A stretch of DNA of 64,000 bases from Barnesiella sp. An55 (GCF_002161555.1 NZ_NFHZ01000015.1:1-64000); one strand, 5' to 3'; positions 43,915 through 53,024 are shown, counted from the stretch's first letter. Numbers and translations are program-made. Notes: a model not told the origin generated them from the letters alone.

Positions 43915-44289
43915 ATGAAGAAGGCAATTGTCTTGCTGGTAATTTTGTGTGGACTCGGGATTTACTTTATGATAGATCCCGAGTCTGTCTCGTTTATGCC
44001 TCGTTGTGTATTTCATTGGTGCACTGGATTGGACTGCCCGGCGTGTGGCACGCAGCGTGCCATGCACCAGTTGCTCCATGGTCATTTGCGTGAGGCTTTT
44101 GCCTATAATCCTTTTTTGCTGATCTCTCTCCCTTATCTGGGAGGTCTGATCTTATGCCGCTGGTTCAATAACAAAGGATGGTTTGATGGGCTGAAGAGAG
44201 TCTGTTATCATCCCGTAATGGTTAATATTTATCTGATTCTACTGGTAGCTTGGTGGATTGGACGGAATATTTGGTTGCACAACGGGTAA
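43915..44289 (+). CDS. DUF2752 membrane protein
   Basis: A 124-residue protein with three membrane segments (about 3-20, 66-82, 102-118). Between the first two lies the family block TGLDCPACGTQRAMHQLLHG, with Cys41 and Cys44 as a CxxC pair, plus Cys31 and Cys36 just before it and AFAYNPFLL after. This could bind metal or form disulphides. DUF2752 genes often sit beside CD225 or TM2-type genes in Bacteroidetes, as here with a 3-nt gap. Function unknown. Confidence 0.9.
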   Translation: MKKAIVLLVILCGLGIYFMIDPESVSFMPRCVFHWCTGLDCPACGTQRAMHQLLHGHLREAFAYNPFLLISLPYLGGLILCRWFNNKGWFDGLKRVCYHPVMVNIYLILLVAWWIGRNIWLHNG

Positions 44290-44437
44290 TGACTTGAAAA
44301 CTATTTCTACTGGGAGGATACTGCTGGATAAAGCTCTTTCGAGTTTTAGAAATCGGGTATAATTTTTTTTGATGTGGATAGCCGGGGCATGGTGCGCTAA
44401 TTTGTGCGTGTCGGGTAGTTGTTTCATGGATTTTTCC

Positions 44438-44445
44438 TAAGTTTG
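44438..44445 (+). promoter_or_regulatory. -7 box upstream of the C45-type hydrolase
   Basis: TAAGTTTG matches TAnnTTTG, 15 nt before the ATG at 44461; a TTG at 44419-44421 lies 16 nt upstream. The leader would be only about 10 nt. Confidence 0.45.
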
Positions 44446-44460
44446 TAAAAAATCAAGGTT

Positions 44461-45666
44461 ATGTATAAGCGGTTGTCACTTCTCTTACTCTTGTGTGTGG
44501 TGGCCGGGGTATCGGCTTGGGCCTGTACGTCGGCCGTGGTTTCGGGTCGGGTGACCCCCGACGGGCGTCCACTCCTGTGGAAGCATCGTGACGCCTCGGA
44601 CCTCAACAACCGCATCGTGCGCTTCGATGCCGTCAAGGGGCAATTCTCTTTCGTGGGAGTGGTCAACGGTACCGACACGCTGGCCCGCGAGGTGTGGACC
44701 GGCTACAACAGCGAGGGGTTTGCCGTGATGAATACGGCTTCGTATAACCTCAAGAGCGATACCTCGTCGCTGGCCGACCGCGAGGGGATAGTGATGAAGC
44801 GGGCTTTGGGTTGCTGTCGCACGGTCGATGACTTTGCCCGACTGCTCGACGAGTGGCCCCGGCCTATCGGGGTAGAGGCCAACTTCGGGGTAATCGATGC
44901 CGAGGGCGGTGCCGCCTATTTCGAGGTGAACAATTATGAGGTGACTCGCTACGACGTAGCCGATAGTCCCGATGGCTATCTGTTGCGCACCAACTACTCG
45001 ATGTCGGGCCGCACCGATGAGGGATTCGGTTATATCCGTTACGACAATGCTGCCCGCCTTTTTGCTCCTGTGGCTGCTCAAAAAGCCATTACGGCCGAGT
45101 GGCTGACGGGCGTCTGCTCCCGTTCGTTTTATCACGATTTCCTGGACCGGGACTTCTCGGGCGACCATTGGGTAGTCGATCAGGATTTCATTCCTCGATA
45201 CAGCACTTCGGCATCGTTGGTGGTCGAGGGGGTAAAGCCCGGGGAGTCGCCGCTGTTCACCACCATGTGGACGGTGTTGGGTTATCCGCCCTGTTCGGTG
45301 GTATTGCCGGTGTGGCTTGGTTGCAACAGCGGGGTGCCTGCTCTGTTGCAGGCCAGCGATGGCACGTTGCGTTCGCCTCTGTGCGAGTGGTCCAATGCGT
45401 TGAAGCACGAGGCTTTCCCCGTTGTGCGTGGCAGCGGGTCGCACTATCTGCACATGGCACGTCTCTTCCGTCCCGACGGTAGCGGTATTACCCAACAGCT
45501 GCTCAATCTCGAGAAGAAGGTCTATGCTCAAAGCCGAGCGCTGCTCGATGAGGCCCGCCACTCCGGCTTGTGGAACGACCGGCGGGTAGAGAAGACGTTG
45601 AGTGACATTCAAGAAGAGGTATCTCAAACGTTCTCTCGAATATTGAAGCAAACCCATGAAAAATAA
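44461..45666 (+). CDS. C45-type Ntn-hydrolase (acyltransferase/amidase-like), secreted
   Basis: A 401-residue protein with a signal peptide MYKRLSLLLLLCVVAGVSAWA directly before Cys22. The sequence CTSAVVSGRVTPDGRPLLWKHRD is that of the N-terminal nucleophile in C45/linear-amide Ntn hydrolases (isopenicillin N acyltransferase and bile-salt hydrolase relatives). EGFAVMNTASYN (about 88-100) and ANFGVIDAEGGAAYFEVNNY follow the fold's second and third core blocks. Signal-peptide cleavage after Ala21 would itself expose the nucleophile. WAC could also be read as a lipobox, but Trp at -2 fits poorly. Substrate unknown; an amide or acylated amino acid is possible. Confidence 0.8.
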   Translation: MYKRLSLLLLLCVVAGVSAWACTSAVVSGRVTPDGRPLLWKHRDASDLNNRIVRFDAVKGQFSFVGVVNGTDTLAREVWTGYNSEGFAVMNTASYNLKSDTSSLADREGIVMKRALGCCRTVDDFARLLDEWPRPIGVEANFGVIDAEGGAAYFEVNNYEVTRYDVADSPDGYLLRTNYSMSGRTDEGFGYIRYDNAARLFAPVAAQKAITAEWLTGVCSRSFYHDFLDRDFSGDHWVVDQDFIPRYSTSASLVVEGVKPGESPLFTTMWTVLGYPPCSVVLPVWLGCNSGVPALLQASDGTLRSPLCEWSNALKHEAFPVVRGSGSHYLHMARLFRPDGSGITQQLLNLEKKVYAQSRALLDEARHSGLWNDRRVEKTLSDIQEEVSQTFSRILKQTHEK

Positions 45667-45713
45667 TTTCGAAGGCGGTGTCTTATTGCCTTCATAACGG
45701 TCTAAGAATACAG

Positions 45714-46808
45714 ATGGTATTAAATGATGATGTAACTCTTTCAAAAACAATTACGTTTTTGAGGTTCCCGTTGATTGTAGCGGTAATTTTTATTCACACA
45801 AACTTGAGTGGAGTGGTGATTAATGGCGCGTTATTGGAAGATGGGGCCCAATTCCATATATATAGGCTGGTGCATTATATCATAAAGGAAGATCTTTCTC
45901 GAACAGCAGTACCTCTCTTTTTCTTTTTCTCGGGGTTCTTGTTTTTTTATCACTCCGATTTCTCATTTCGGGTATATGGACAAAAATTGAAGAAACGTGT
46001 TCGAACTTTGTTGATTCCATATATATTTTGGAACATAGTAGTCTTGTTGTTTACCCTGTTATCCCAACTATTTCTTTCTTCCATGACATCGGGCAGGAGC
46101 AGGTTAATAGCAGATTACACTTGGTTGGATTGGTTGAATCTGTTTTGGAGCCATTGGGATGAAATGCCTATCTGTTATCAGTTATGGTTTATACGAGATT
46201 TGATGATTGTTATCATCTTTACTCCGATACTTTATTATGCCATTAAGTATGGGAAAATAGTTACACTTCTCATACTTGGAGGGCTATGGTTGGCATTTGA
46301 TACATCTGCTAAAGCCCCGGGCTTCAGCTTGGCTGCTTTTTTCTTCTTTACTTTTGGCGCCTGGTATAGTATTAACAAGCAGAATTTTACGGTCAGTTTC
46401 CGATTCATGCGTTGGCCGGCAACTTTTGTATATTTGAGTTTGGTTGCGCTGGATACCTGGTTGTGGTATCGTGGTGTGACCGGCTTCCCTTATATAAACA
46501 GGCTGGGCATTGTTGTGGGACTGTTTGCCGTCATTTCCTGGACTGCATATGGCATAAAGAAAGAAGATTTGCACACCAGTGCTTTGTTGGCCGGAAGTTC
46601 CTTCTTCGTTTATGCTTATCATGGAGTACCTTTGGCTTTTGTTGTAAAGTATTGGGTAAAATTGTTGTACCCCATTAGTGAGTCGATGATGTTATTGAGT
46701 TACTTGCTGATACCGTTTTTCATTGCGGGTATAGGGGTTTGTATATATGCATTATTGCGCAAGTATCTACCTGCCACGACGGCATTAATTACAGGGGGAC
46801 GTTTATGA
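45714..46808 (+). CDS. Acyltransferase-3 family membrane protein
   Basis: A 364-residue integral membrane protein with about ten hydrophobic spans. The family start FLRFPLIVAVIFIHTN carries Arg17 and His28, the expected catalytic pair of the acyltransferase-3 superfamily, and SRTAVPLFFFFSGFLFF follows. Such proteins acetylate or succinylate cell-surface sugars. The ATG at 45714 is chosen over a GTG 12 codons upstream. It is visibly AT-richer than its upstream neighbour and has no partner glycan genes here, which suggests separate origin. Confidence 0.85.
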   Translation: MVLNDDVTLSKTITFLRFPLIVAVIFIHTNLSGVVINGALLEDGAQFHIYRLVHYIIKEDLSRTAVPLFFFFSGFLFFYHSDFSFRVYGQKLKKRVRTLLIPYIFWNIVVLLFTLLSQLFLSSMTSGRSRLIADYTWLDWLNLFWSHWDEMPICYQLWFIRDLMIVIIFTPILYYAIKYGKIVTLLILGGLWLAFDTSAKAPGFSLAAFFFFTFGAWYSINKQNFTVSFRFMRWPATFVYLSLVALDTWLWYRGVTGFPYINRLGIVVGLFAVISWTAYGIKKEDLHTSALLAGSSFFVYAYHGVPLAFVVKYWVKLLYPISESMMLLSYLLIPFFIAGIGVCIYALLRKYLPATTALITGGRL

Positions 46809-46957
46809 GCCGAGAGAGGTTGTGATATGGTTTTCCTTTTCCCTCAAATGTAGAACGACACAGACCGTCACTCCGTATGGTGATGCGGGGGCCAATAGAA
46901 ATCCCGTGCGGTTATTTCCGGGTATTTTCGCTCGGTTGGAATAGTTCGAGTTGCAAA

Positions 46958-48952
46958 TTATATTTCTTCCAACCGATTCAGCCGGTCGATGAGTTCGTTG
47001 CCCAAGGCAGTTTTCTCTTCGATGTGGCGGCAGACCATCTGGACGAAGGGATCGCTCTTGAACTGGCCCCGCACCTGCTCGAAGTCGCCATCGCGCTGGC
47101 TGGTCGAACCATCGACTCCGAAGCCGATGCGCGAAATGGTCGAGAACTCTTTGCGGGCGTCGTCGTAGAGCAGGTGGTCGAGCTTTACTACCGACTCGTT
47201 CCACTGTCGCACGATGGCAATGATATCCTGCGGGGTGAGACTGTCTATCTCTTTCCCGTACCAGCGCTTCATTTGCGAGCATACCCAAGTCCACTCCATG
47301 TCGTAGTAGCGGCGGTGCAGGGCGTGGAAGTCGGCTTCGGCCTGCGCAAGGGTGTAGCCGTTGTTGCCGGTGATGCGGTCGATCTCCTCCTCGACGGCTT
47401 GTTTGGGCAGGATGAGTCCCGCCAGGTCTATCCATTCGCCTTGGCCCAAACTATCGGTGGGTTGGAGCCGACGATGCAGGTCGTCGATATTGGCGAAGGG
47501 GGCCCCTTCGAGCCGTTTGATGATGGAGTTGCCCATGAACTTGTGGATGGCCATCGTGTAGAGTTGTATCCCCTTCTCGAGCGAACTGTGCTTGATGGTG
47601 GTGCTTTGGAACGAGTAGCTTTCGGAGGTTTCGCCCGACGTCTGTTTGAGCCCTTGCAGGGTGTCGATACCTTGCAGCATCTTCTGGATGGTATAGGGGC
47701 TGAGCAGGTTGAAGTTGATGCAGTCGAGCTTGTCGGGGTCGGTGCGTCGGTCGCGCTTGGGCCACTTCTGGGCATCGCGTATGGTACCTACACTCTTGAG
47801 GTTGGCCCCCGGCACGAGGTAGGAGTGCTTGCCGTGCTCGATGAGGTATGAGAAAGGCATGCCCGAGGTGTCGGGGTGGTTGACGTGACGACCCATGATG
47901 AGCGAGAAGGCGCCTATCTTGGCGGGCCACAGCATATAGGAATCGCTGGTGGTCTTCGACCCGCGCTCGACGACTCCCTGATGGATGGGGCCCAGTTTGT
48001 ACATGTGGTTGCTTTGGTTCGATCCGCTGCCGGCGTTGAGGAACGAGAACATGCCGGCAATGAGCAGGCTCGATTTGTGCATGGTCACCGTGTAGGGGCC
48101 GGCAAAGATGGCGCAGGCCTCGCCGTTCTCGCCCTGGCAGTTGCTGAAGAAGAGCGAGTCGTGAGCCGAAAATAGGTGGAAGAGGTGGCAGGCTTGTCCC
48201 ACAAAGCAGCGCGACAATACCGCACCGTCGCTCACACAGGCGCCCGAGCTGATGATGAAATCCTCGGCCGTGACGTTGGCCCCGATCGATACGGGTGCCT
48301 CCCGGCAACTGTTGATACTCCCGTTTTCAAGTCGTGAGGCGCCGTCGATGCAGCAAGCGTCGCCGATGCACACGTTGCGTATCGTGCCCGTGTTGACTAT
48401 ATGGACACCGTTGCCTATGGTTCCACGGTTGCTTGTCACGGTAGCGGCATAATCGGTTACCATCTGCCGGAGCCGACGGGTGAGGTCGGGACGGTGGCGA
48501 TACATGGCGATGAGGTAGGCCAGCTGTGCCGACAGCCGGTTGTAGATGGGTACCTCGCGGCCCCCTGTTTCGTTGAGTACCGATACTTCGGTACCGTTGC
48601 CGAAGGAGCTTTCTCCCTCGGTGAGCAACAGGTTCACGTTTTGTATGTAGCAGTCGTCGCCTATGTGATAGTTGGCTATGTAGTTGGCGACGCCATCGAT
48701 GAGGGTGTTGTTGCCCACCGTGCAGTTGTGCAGCGTGACGTTGTGCAGTCCGGCACGTCGGGTGAGTCCTCCCGGCAGGGTAATGGTCTTGTCGAATACT
48801 CCCAACACGATTTCTCCCGAGAATCGGGTGTGGGTGATGGTCGAGGGCGAAAAGCCTTCGGCTACTTGCATTTGGTTCCAGTCGTCGGCCTCGCATCCCT
48901 GGGCGGTGAGCCGGCTGATTTCTGTAGCATTGAGTTTACGATAATTCGTCAT
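46958..48952 (-). CDS. DUF4954-family beta-helix protein
   Basis: A 664-residue protein. Residues about 40-330 carry hexapeptide-like repeats (NVTLHNCTVGNNTLIDGVANYI, ISSGACVSDGAVLSRCFVG), forming a left-handed beta-helix as in UDP-sugar N-acyltransferases and GlmU. The C-terminal 250 residues are mainly helical with no recognised motif. No signal peptide. This layout fits DUF4954, common in Bacteroidales. A sugar-nucleotide transferase role is possible from the fold alone. It follows hflX on the same strand across 69 nt. Confidence 0.8.
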   Translation of the reverse strand: MTNYRKLNATEISRLTAQGCEADDWNQMQVAEGFSPSTITHTRFSGEIVLGVFDKTITLPGGLTRRAGLHNVTLHNCTVGNNTLIDGVANYIANYHIGDDCYIQNVNLLLTEGESSFGNGTEVSVLNETGGREVPIYNRLSAQLAYLIAMYRHRPDLTRRLRQMVTDYAATVTSNRGTIGNGVHIVNTGTIRNVCIGDACCIDGASRLENGSINSCREAPVSIGANVTAEDFIISSGACVSDGAVLSRCFVGQACHLFHLFSAHDSLFFSNCQGENGEACAIFAGPYTVTMHKSSLLIAGMFSFLNAGSGSNQSNHMYKLGPIHQGVVERGSKTTSDSYMLWPAKIGAFSLIMGRHVNHPDTSGMPFSYLIEHGKHSYLVPGANLKSVGTIRDAQKWPKRDRRTDPDKLDCINFNLLSPYTIQKMLQGIDTLQGLKQTSGETSESYSFQSTTIKHSSLEKGIQLYTMAIHKFMGNSIIKRLEGAPFANIDDLHRRLQPTDSLGQGEWIDLAGLILPKQAVEEEIDRITGNNGYTLAQAEADFHALHRRYYDMEWTWVCSQMKRWYGKEIDSLTPQDIIAIVRQWNESVVKLDHLLYDDARKEFSTISRIGFGVDGSTSQRDGDFEQVRGQFKSDPFVQMVCRHIEEKTALGNELIDRLNRLEEI

Positions 48953-49021
48953 AATGGCAGAGATTAAAAAGGCCGGAGGAGGTAGCCCAGTGAGTATTTA
49001 TGTGGAGAGGGGGCGCCCCGG

Positions 49022-50266
49022 TCAGGAGGCGCCTTCTTCTTCGTTGTCGGTAGCGATTTCGTCGTAGTGCTGGAAGAGGAAATCGTTGTAGGGGAATCGC
49101 GTGGTGTGAATCTCCTTCACGCGCTGGTAGAGCAGCGACTTCAACTCGTCGATGTTGGTTTTGTTGCGGGCCGAGATGAAGATGCAGTTGTCGTGCATTT
49201 TTCCCATCCAGGTCTCTTTCAGCTCGTCGAGCGAGATGTTTTCGCGGGTGCGCGGGGTGAGGTCGTCGGCCGCTTTCTCGACATAGGAGAAGGCGTCGAT
49301 TTTGTTGAAGACCAGAATCATGGGCTTGTTGGACGAGTCGCACACCTCTTGCAGAGTCTTGTTCACCACCTCGATTTGCTCCTCGAAAGCCGGGTGAGAG
49401 ATATCGACCACGTGGAGCAGCAGGTCGGCTTCGCGCACCTCGTCGAGAGTCGATTTGAACGAATCGACCAAGTGGGTGGGCAACTTGCGGATGAAGCCTA
49501 CGGTATCGGAGAGGAGGAAGGGCAGGTTATCGACGATTACCTTGCGCACGGTGGTATCGAGGGTGGCAAAGAGTTTGTTCTCGGCAAAGACCTCGCTCTT
49601 GGCCAGCAGGTTCATGAGGGTCGATTTTCCCACGTTGGTATAGCCTACCAGCGCCACGCGCACCAGTTTACCCCGGTTCTTGCGCTGGATGCTCTTTTGG
49701 CGGTCGATGCTTTTCAGCTCCTCCTTCAGGTTCGAAATCTTGTCGAGGATGATACGGCGGTCGGTCTCGATCTGAGTCTCACCGGGACCACGCATACCGA
49801 TACCGCCTCGTTGCCGCTCGAGGTGAGTCCACAGGCGGGTGAGTCGGGGCAGCAGATATTGGTACTGAGCCAGCTCGACCTGCCGTTTGGCGTTGGCCGT
49901 CTGGGCCCGTTTGGCAAAGATGTCGAGGATGAGGCTGGTGCGGTCGAGAATCTTCACTTGCAGTTCCTTCTCGATGTTCTGTACCTGCTTGGCCGAGAGG
50001 TCGTCGTCGAAGATGACCATACCTATCTCATTCTCATCGATGTAGTTTTTTATTTCGGTCAGTTTGCCCGCACCGACGAATGTGCGGGAGTTGGGGGTAT
50101 CGAGCCGTTGCAGAAATTTCTTCACGGGCTGAGCCCCGGCGGTTTCGGCCAGGAAGGCCAGTTCGTCGAGATATTCATTGGCTTTTGCCTCGTTCTGGGT
50201 ATTGGTAATCAATCCCACCAGGACGGTGCGTTCGGTTTCTTCTTGGGTTAAGATAAATTCTTTCAT
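49022..50266 (-). CDS. hflX: GTPase HflX
   Basis: A 414-residue ribosome-associated GTPase that splits stalled or heat-damaged ribosomes. The N-terminal HflX domain (about 1-185; includes RTFVGAGKLTEIKNYI and the Gly-rich linker GGIGMRGPGETQIETDRR) is followed by the G domain with GYTNVGKSTL, DTVGFIRKLP and NKID. The ATG at 50266 (MKEFILTQEETERTVLVG) is preferred over one nine codons upstream; a -7 box TATTTTTG stands at 50291-50298 on the minus strand. Confidence 0.95.
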   Translation of the reverse strand: MKEFILTQEETERTVLVGLITNTQNEAKANEYLDELAFLAETAGAQPVKKFLQRLDTPNSRTFVGAGKLTEIKNYIDENEIGMVIFDDDLSAKQVQNIEKELQVKILDRTSLILDIFAKRAQTANAKRQVELAQYQYLLPRLTRLWTHLERQRGGIGMRGPGETQIETDRRIILDKISNLKEELKSIDRQKSIQRKNRGKLVRVALVGYTNVGKSTLMNLLAKSEVFAENKLFATLDTTVRKVIVDNLPFLLSDTVGFIRKLPTHLVDSFKSTLDEVREADLLLHVVDISHPAFEEQIEVVNKTLQEVCDSSNKPMILVFNKIDAFSYVEKAADDLTPRTRENISLDELKETWMGKMHDNCIFISARNKTNIDELKSLLYQRVKEIHTTRFPYNDFLFQHYDEIATDNEEEGAS

Positions 50267-50290
50267 GTGTCGTACTCCAAAGACGTACCT

Positions 50291-50298
50291 CAAAAATA
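50291..50298 (-). promoter_or_regulatory. -7 box upstream of hflX
   Basis: Minus strand TATTTTTG, 25 nt before the chosen ATG. No matching -33. It overlaps the first codons of the longer open frame, which supports the shorter hflX. Confidence 0.45.
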
Positions 50299-50320
50299 AT
50301 GCTTTTTATCGGGTCTTTGT

Positions 50321-52861
50321 TTAGTTGTTAAACAGTTTTTCTATCGTGACAATCTGGTAATCGTAAAAATCGCGGGTAGCGCTGTCGGTCGTAGCGGCCC
50401 GTTTCTGCTTGTAGAGCGTGAGTATCTTCTTGAGGGCGCCGCTCATGTAGGGGGCCATTTCGGCTACCGACATCGAAGGCCCTATGGTGAAGCGGGTGAA
50501 CGATTGCTCCCAGGCCTGGTGGCACAACACGTGGCTGCAAGGGAAGGGGGCCCCCTCGAGGTCCACGTCGTCGGTCAGGCGCGAGGTCGAAGCACTCTTG
50601 ACCGGAGTGTTCTCCAGGTTGGAATAGCGGGCCAGCAGGTTGATGGTTTCACTCTGCAGGTCGCGTTCCACCTCGTTCAGTTTACGTCCCTGGTAAGTCG
50701 CCTTGAACACCTCGGCAATCACGTCGTTGAGGTAGCTATCGACGGTGTAGTTTTTCACCGGGTCGATGGCTCCGCCTTCACGGATGCGGAAGAGGGTGGC
50801 CGGTTTGATGAGGCTGGCCGGGAGCGTGCGATGTATCGAGCTGGCATAGTTGACGTTGGCCCCGATGCGTTGCAGCAGATCGGCGGGGGTGAGCCAGTCG
50901 CGATAGGTGCGTGCCTGGTTGAGTATCCATTTCAACGCTTTCCGTTGGGTTGCCTTGTCGAGGTAGGTATAGGGCAGTGTGTCGTCGCCCTGGCGCACCT
51001 CGGTGTAGAGCACACCGCCTATGTAGGGAACCACGTGGCGCAGATGACGGTTGTATTGTTGCACGAGTGCCGTGTATTCGTCGCGTATGGTGCGGTAGTC
51101 CTTACCCTCGTCGAAGAGCCATTTCTCGAAATTCTTCACGATAATCTTGAGGTTCGATATGGCCATTTCGCCCGCCTTGAAGTGGTCGTTGCTCAGGTCC
51201 TCGGTCTGGTCGGTGGGGTCGTAGGTATCGGGGTACTGTTGGGCACCGAAGGTGTACATGGGGTCCGCTTTCTTCTCGGCTATCCAGCGGTCGAGCGTAG
51301 CTACCTCGTCTTGCGGGGTGGGTGCATCGGCAATGAGGCGGTAGCCCCAGTTGATGGCATAGATGTCATAGACTCCCAGGATGGGCGGGGTGAGCCGCAC
51401 GCCGCGCTCATAGTCGCCGGGTTGTGCCACGAAGTTGTTGCGGGCGTAGTCCATGATGCTGGGTGTGGTGCCATACTTCTGGGTGAACGACGGGCTGCGC
51501 AGCGAGTCGATGGTGAAGGCGTAGCTGGCTCCCATGTTGTGCATGAGTCCCAGTGTGTGTCCTATCTCGTGCGAGGCAACGTAGCGCAGCGATTCGCGCA
51601 TGACGTCGTTGTCGAAGGTCTCTTTTCTAACCCGAGGGTCAACGGCTCCCGTCTGGGCAAACCGCCAGTCGTGTACCAGCGAGATGACGTTGTGGTACCA
51701 GATGACGTCGGCCGTGAGTATTTCGCCGCTGCGGGGATCGACGTAGCTCGGGCCCATGGCGTTGGCAATGTCGGTGACGGCATATTTTACACAGCTGTAC
51801 CGCATGTCGTCGGGGTCGAAGTCGGGGTCGTTCTGAGGATAGTCGCGGGCAATGACGGCATTTTTGAAACCGGCAGCCTCAAAGGCAGTGTTCCAGTCTT
51901 CCACACCCTGTTTCACGATGTCGCGCCACTTCTCGGGGAAGGCGCTGTCCACATAGAATACGATAGGCTTCTTGGGTTCTACCAGTTCGCCCCTGAAGTA
52001 GGCCTCGCGATCCTCGTCCTTCGGCTCGAGTCGCCAGCGGTGAATGTATTGCGTGCGGTCTATGCGGTCTTTGTCGCTCGTGTAGATGTTTTTTGTACTC
52101 GAGAAGAAACCCACCCGACGGTCGTAGATGCGAGGCCGCATGGGTTGCTCGGGCAGGAGTACCAGCGAGCGGTGCATGGTCACGGTGCAGTTGTTGTCGC
52201 CGGTGAAGCTGAGTACCGAGCGTATCTCGCAGTTTTTGGGGAAACTCTTGGCTCCCAGAATGTAGGAGTTGGCTGCCGTGTAGGTGCCGGTCTTGATTTT
52301 GGAGGATGGGTTGCTGGGCATGGGGCTGATGATCTTCTCGTTGGTCTTGAAGAAGTCGCTCATGTCCACCACCACACTGTTCCCGTTTTGGACCTCGATT
52401 TTGAAAGCCTTGACGATGGGGTCGCCAAAGTTCTTGTCGAACGAGGCAGCGATGGGGTCGTTCTGGTCGATGATGTTGCTGTGCTGTACCAGGTGCATGA
52501 AGACCGATTGCCCGTTTTTGCTGAATCGTATCATAAAGGGGTCGGTAGTCATCTCGCCGGCCACGAACAGCTTGGGATTGGTGGTGGCAGCCACGCGGCT
52601 CGACAGCAGGAAGATGCGGCTCATCAGCGAGTCGGGTATCTCGACCAGCAGTTTGTTGTCGGTTGTGATGTGCAGGGTGAACATGCCTTTTTGAGTCTTG
52701 GCTCCTTTGACGAGCTTCTCATACTTCGACTCCTTGGCAGTGGTGTCTTTGACCTGCTCTTTCTTATCCTCTTTTTTACTCTTTCTTTTGGCGTAGCAGT
52801 TTGCGGGGGATGCTCCGGCAATGAGGAGCGTTGCAAGAATCGCCCATACCAGTTTCTTCAT
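50321..52861 (-). CDS. Zinc-dependent metalloprotease (DUF5117/DUF4953 metzincin-like)
   Basis: An 846-residue exported protein: signal peptide KKLVWAILATLLIAGASPANCYA, then a Lys-rich stretch. The zinc site HEIGHTLGLMH (His431, Glu432, His435, His441) is a complete HExxHxxGxxH metzincin motif, and SIMDYARN about 35 residues later is the Met-turn. The N-terminal half (about 60-330) and the C-terminal part correspond to the DUF5117/DUF5118 and DUF4953 regions of large Bacteroidetes proteases. Cys22 in the c-region could allow lipidation, but the motif ANC is weak. The ATG at 52861 is preferred to an open extension of 22 codons. Confidence 0.9.
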   Translation of the reverse strand: MKKLVWAILATLLIAGASPANCYAKRKSKKEDKKEQVKDTTAKESKYEKLVKGAKTQKGMFTLHITTDNKLLVEIPDSLMSRIFLLSSRVAATTNPKLFVAGEMTTDPFMIRFSKNGQSVFMHLVQHSNIIDQNDPIAASFDKNFGDPIVKAFKIEVQNGNSVVVDMSDFFKTNEKIISPMPSNPSSKIKTGTYTAANSYILGAKSFPKNCEIRSVLSFTGDNNCTVTMHRSLVLLPEQPMRPRIYDRRVGFFSSTKNIYTSDKDRIDRTQYIHRWRLEPKDEDREAYFRGELVEPKKPIVFYVDSAFPEKWRDIVKQGVEDWNTAFEAAGFKNAVIARDYPQNDPDFDPDDMRYSCVKYAVTDIANAMGPSYVDPRSGEILTADVIWYHNVISLVHDWRFAQTGAVDPRVRKETFDNDVMRESLRYVASHEIGHTLGLMHNMGASYAFTIDSLRSPSFTQKYGTTPSIMDYARNNFVAQPGDYERGVRLTPPILGVYDIYAINWGYRLIADAPTPQDEVATLDRWIAEKKADPMYTFGAQQYPDTYDPTDQTEDLSNDHFKAGEMAISNLKIIVKNFEKWLFDEGKDYRTIRDEYTALVQQYNRHLRHVVPYIGGVLYTEVRQGDDTLPYTYLDKATQRKALKWILNQARTYRDWLTPADLLQRIGANVNYASSIHRTLPASLIKPATLFRIREGGAIDPVKNYTVDSYLNDVIAEVFKATYQGRKLNEVERDLQSETINLLARYSNLENTPVKSASTSRLTDDVDLEGAPFPCSHVLCHQAWEQSFTRFTIGPSMSVAEMAPYMSGALKKILTLYKQKRAATTDSATRDFYDYQIVTIEKLFNN

Positions 52862-52896
52862 ATCTCGTTTTTTGTGTTTCTTGTTTTTACAAAGTG

Positions 52897-52927
52897 CAAA
52901 AATAGAGCAAACCGATTGCAGAAACAA
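52897..52927 (-). promoter_or_regulatory. Promoter of the metalloprotease gene
   Basis: On the minus strand TTG (52925-52927), 20-nt spacer, then TATTTTTG (52897-52904), 36 nt before the ATG. Confidence 0.6.
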
Positions 52928-52943
52928 GGGGCAAGGAATAAAA

Positions 52944-52976
52944 AGCGAGGCAAATGGCTCATTTACCTCGCTTTTT
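52944..52976. terminator. Bidirectional terminator after the DUF2156 gene
   Basis: AGCGAGG (52944-52950) pairs with CCTCGCT (52966-52972), and AAATG/CATTT extends the stem inward. T runs flank it on both strands. It separates the DUF2156 gene from the metalloprotease promoter. Confidence 0.85.
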
Positions 52977-53024
52977 TATGGTAATTTACACGCCCTTTTG
53001 TCAATCTGAGCGTGACATCGGGGC

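Noticed and set aside
50504-52984. An 826-codon plus-strand open frame opposite the metalloprotease gene.
   Set aside because: The opposite strand encodes a signal peptide and a full HExxHxxGxxH site; the plus frame has no recognisable feature.
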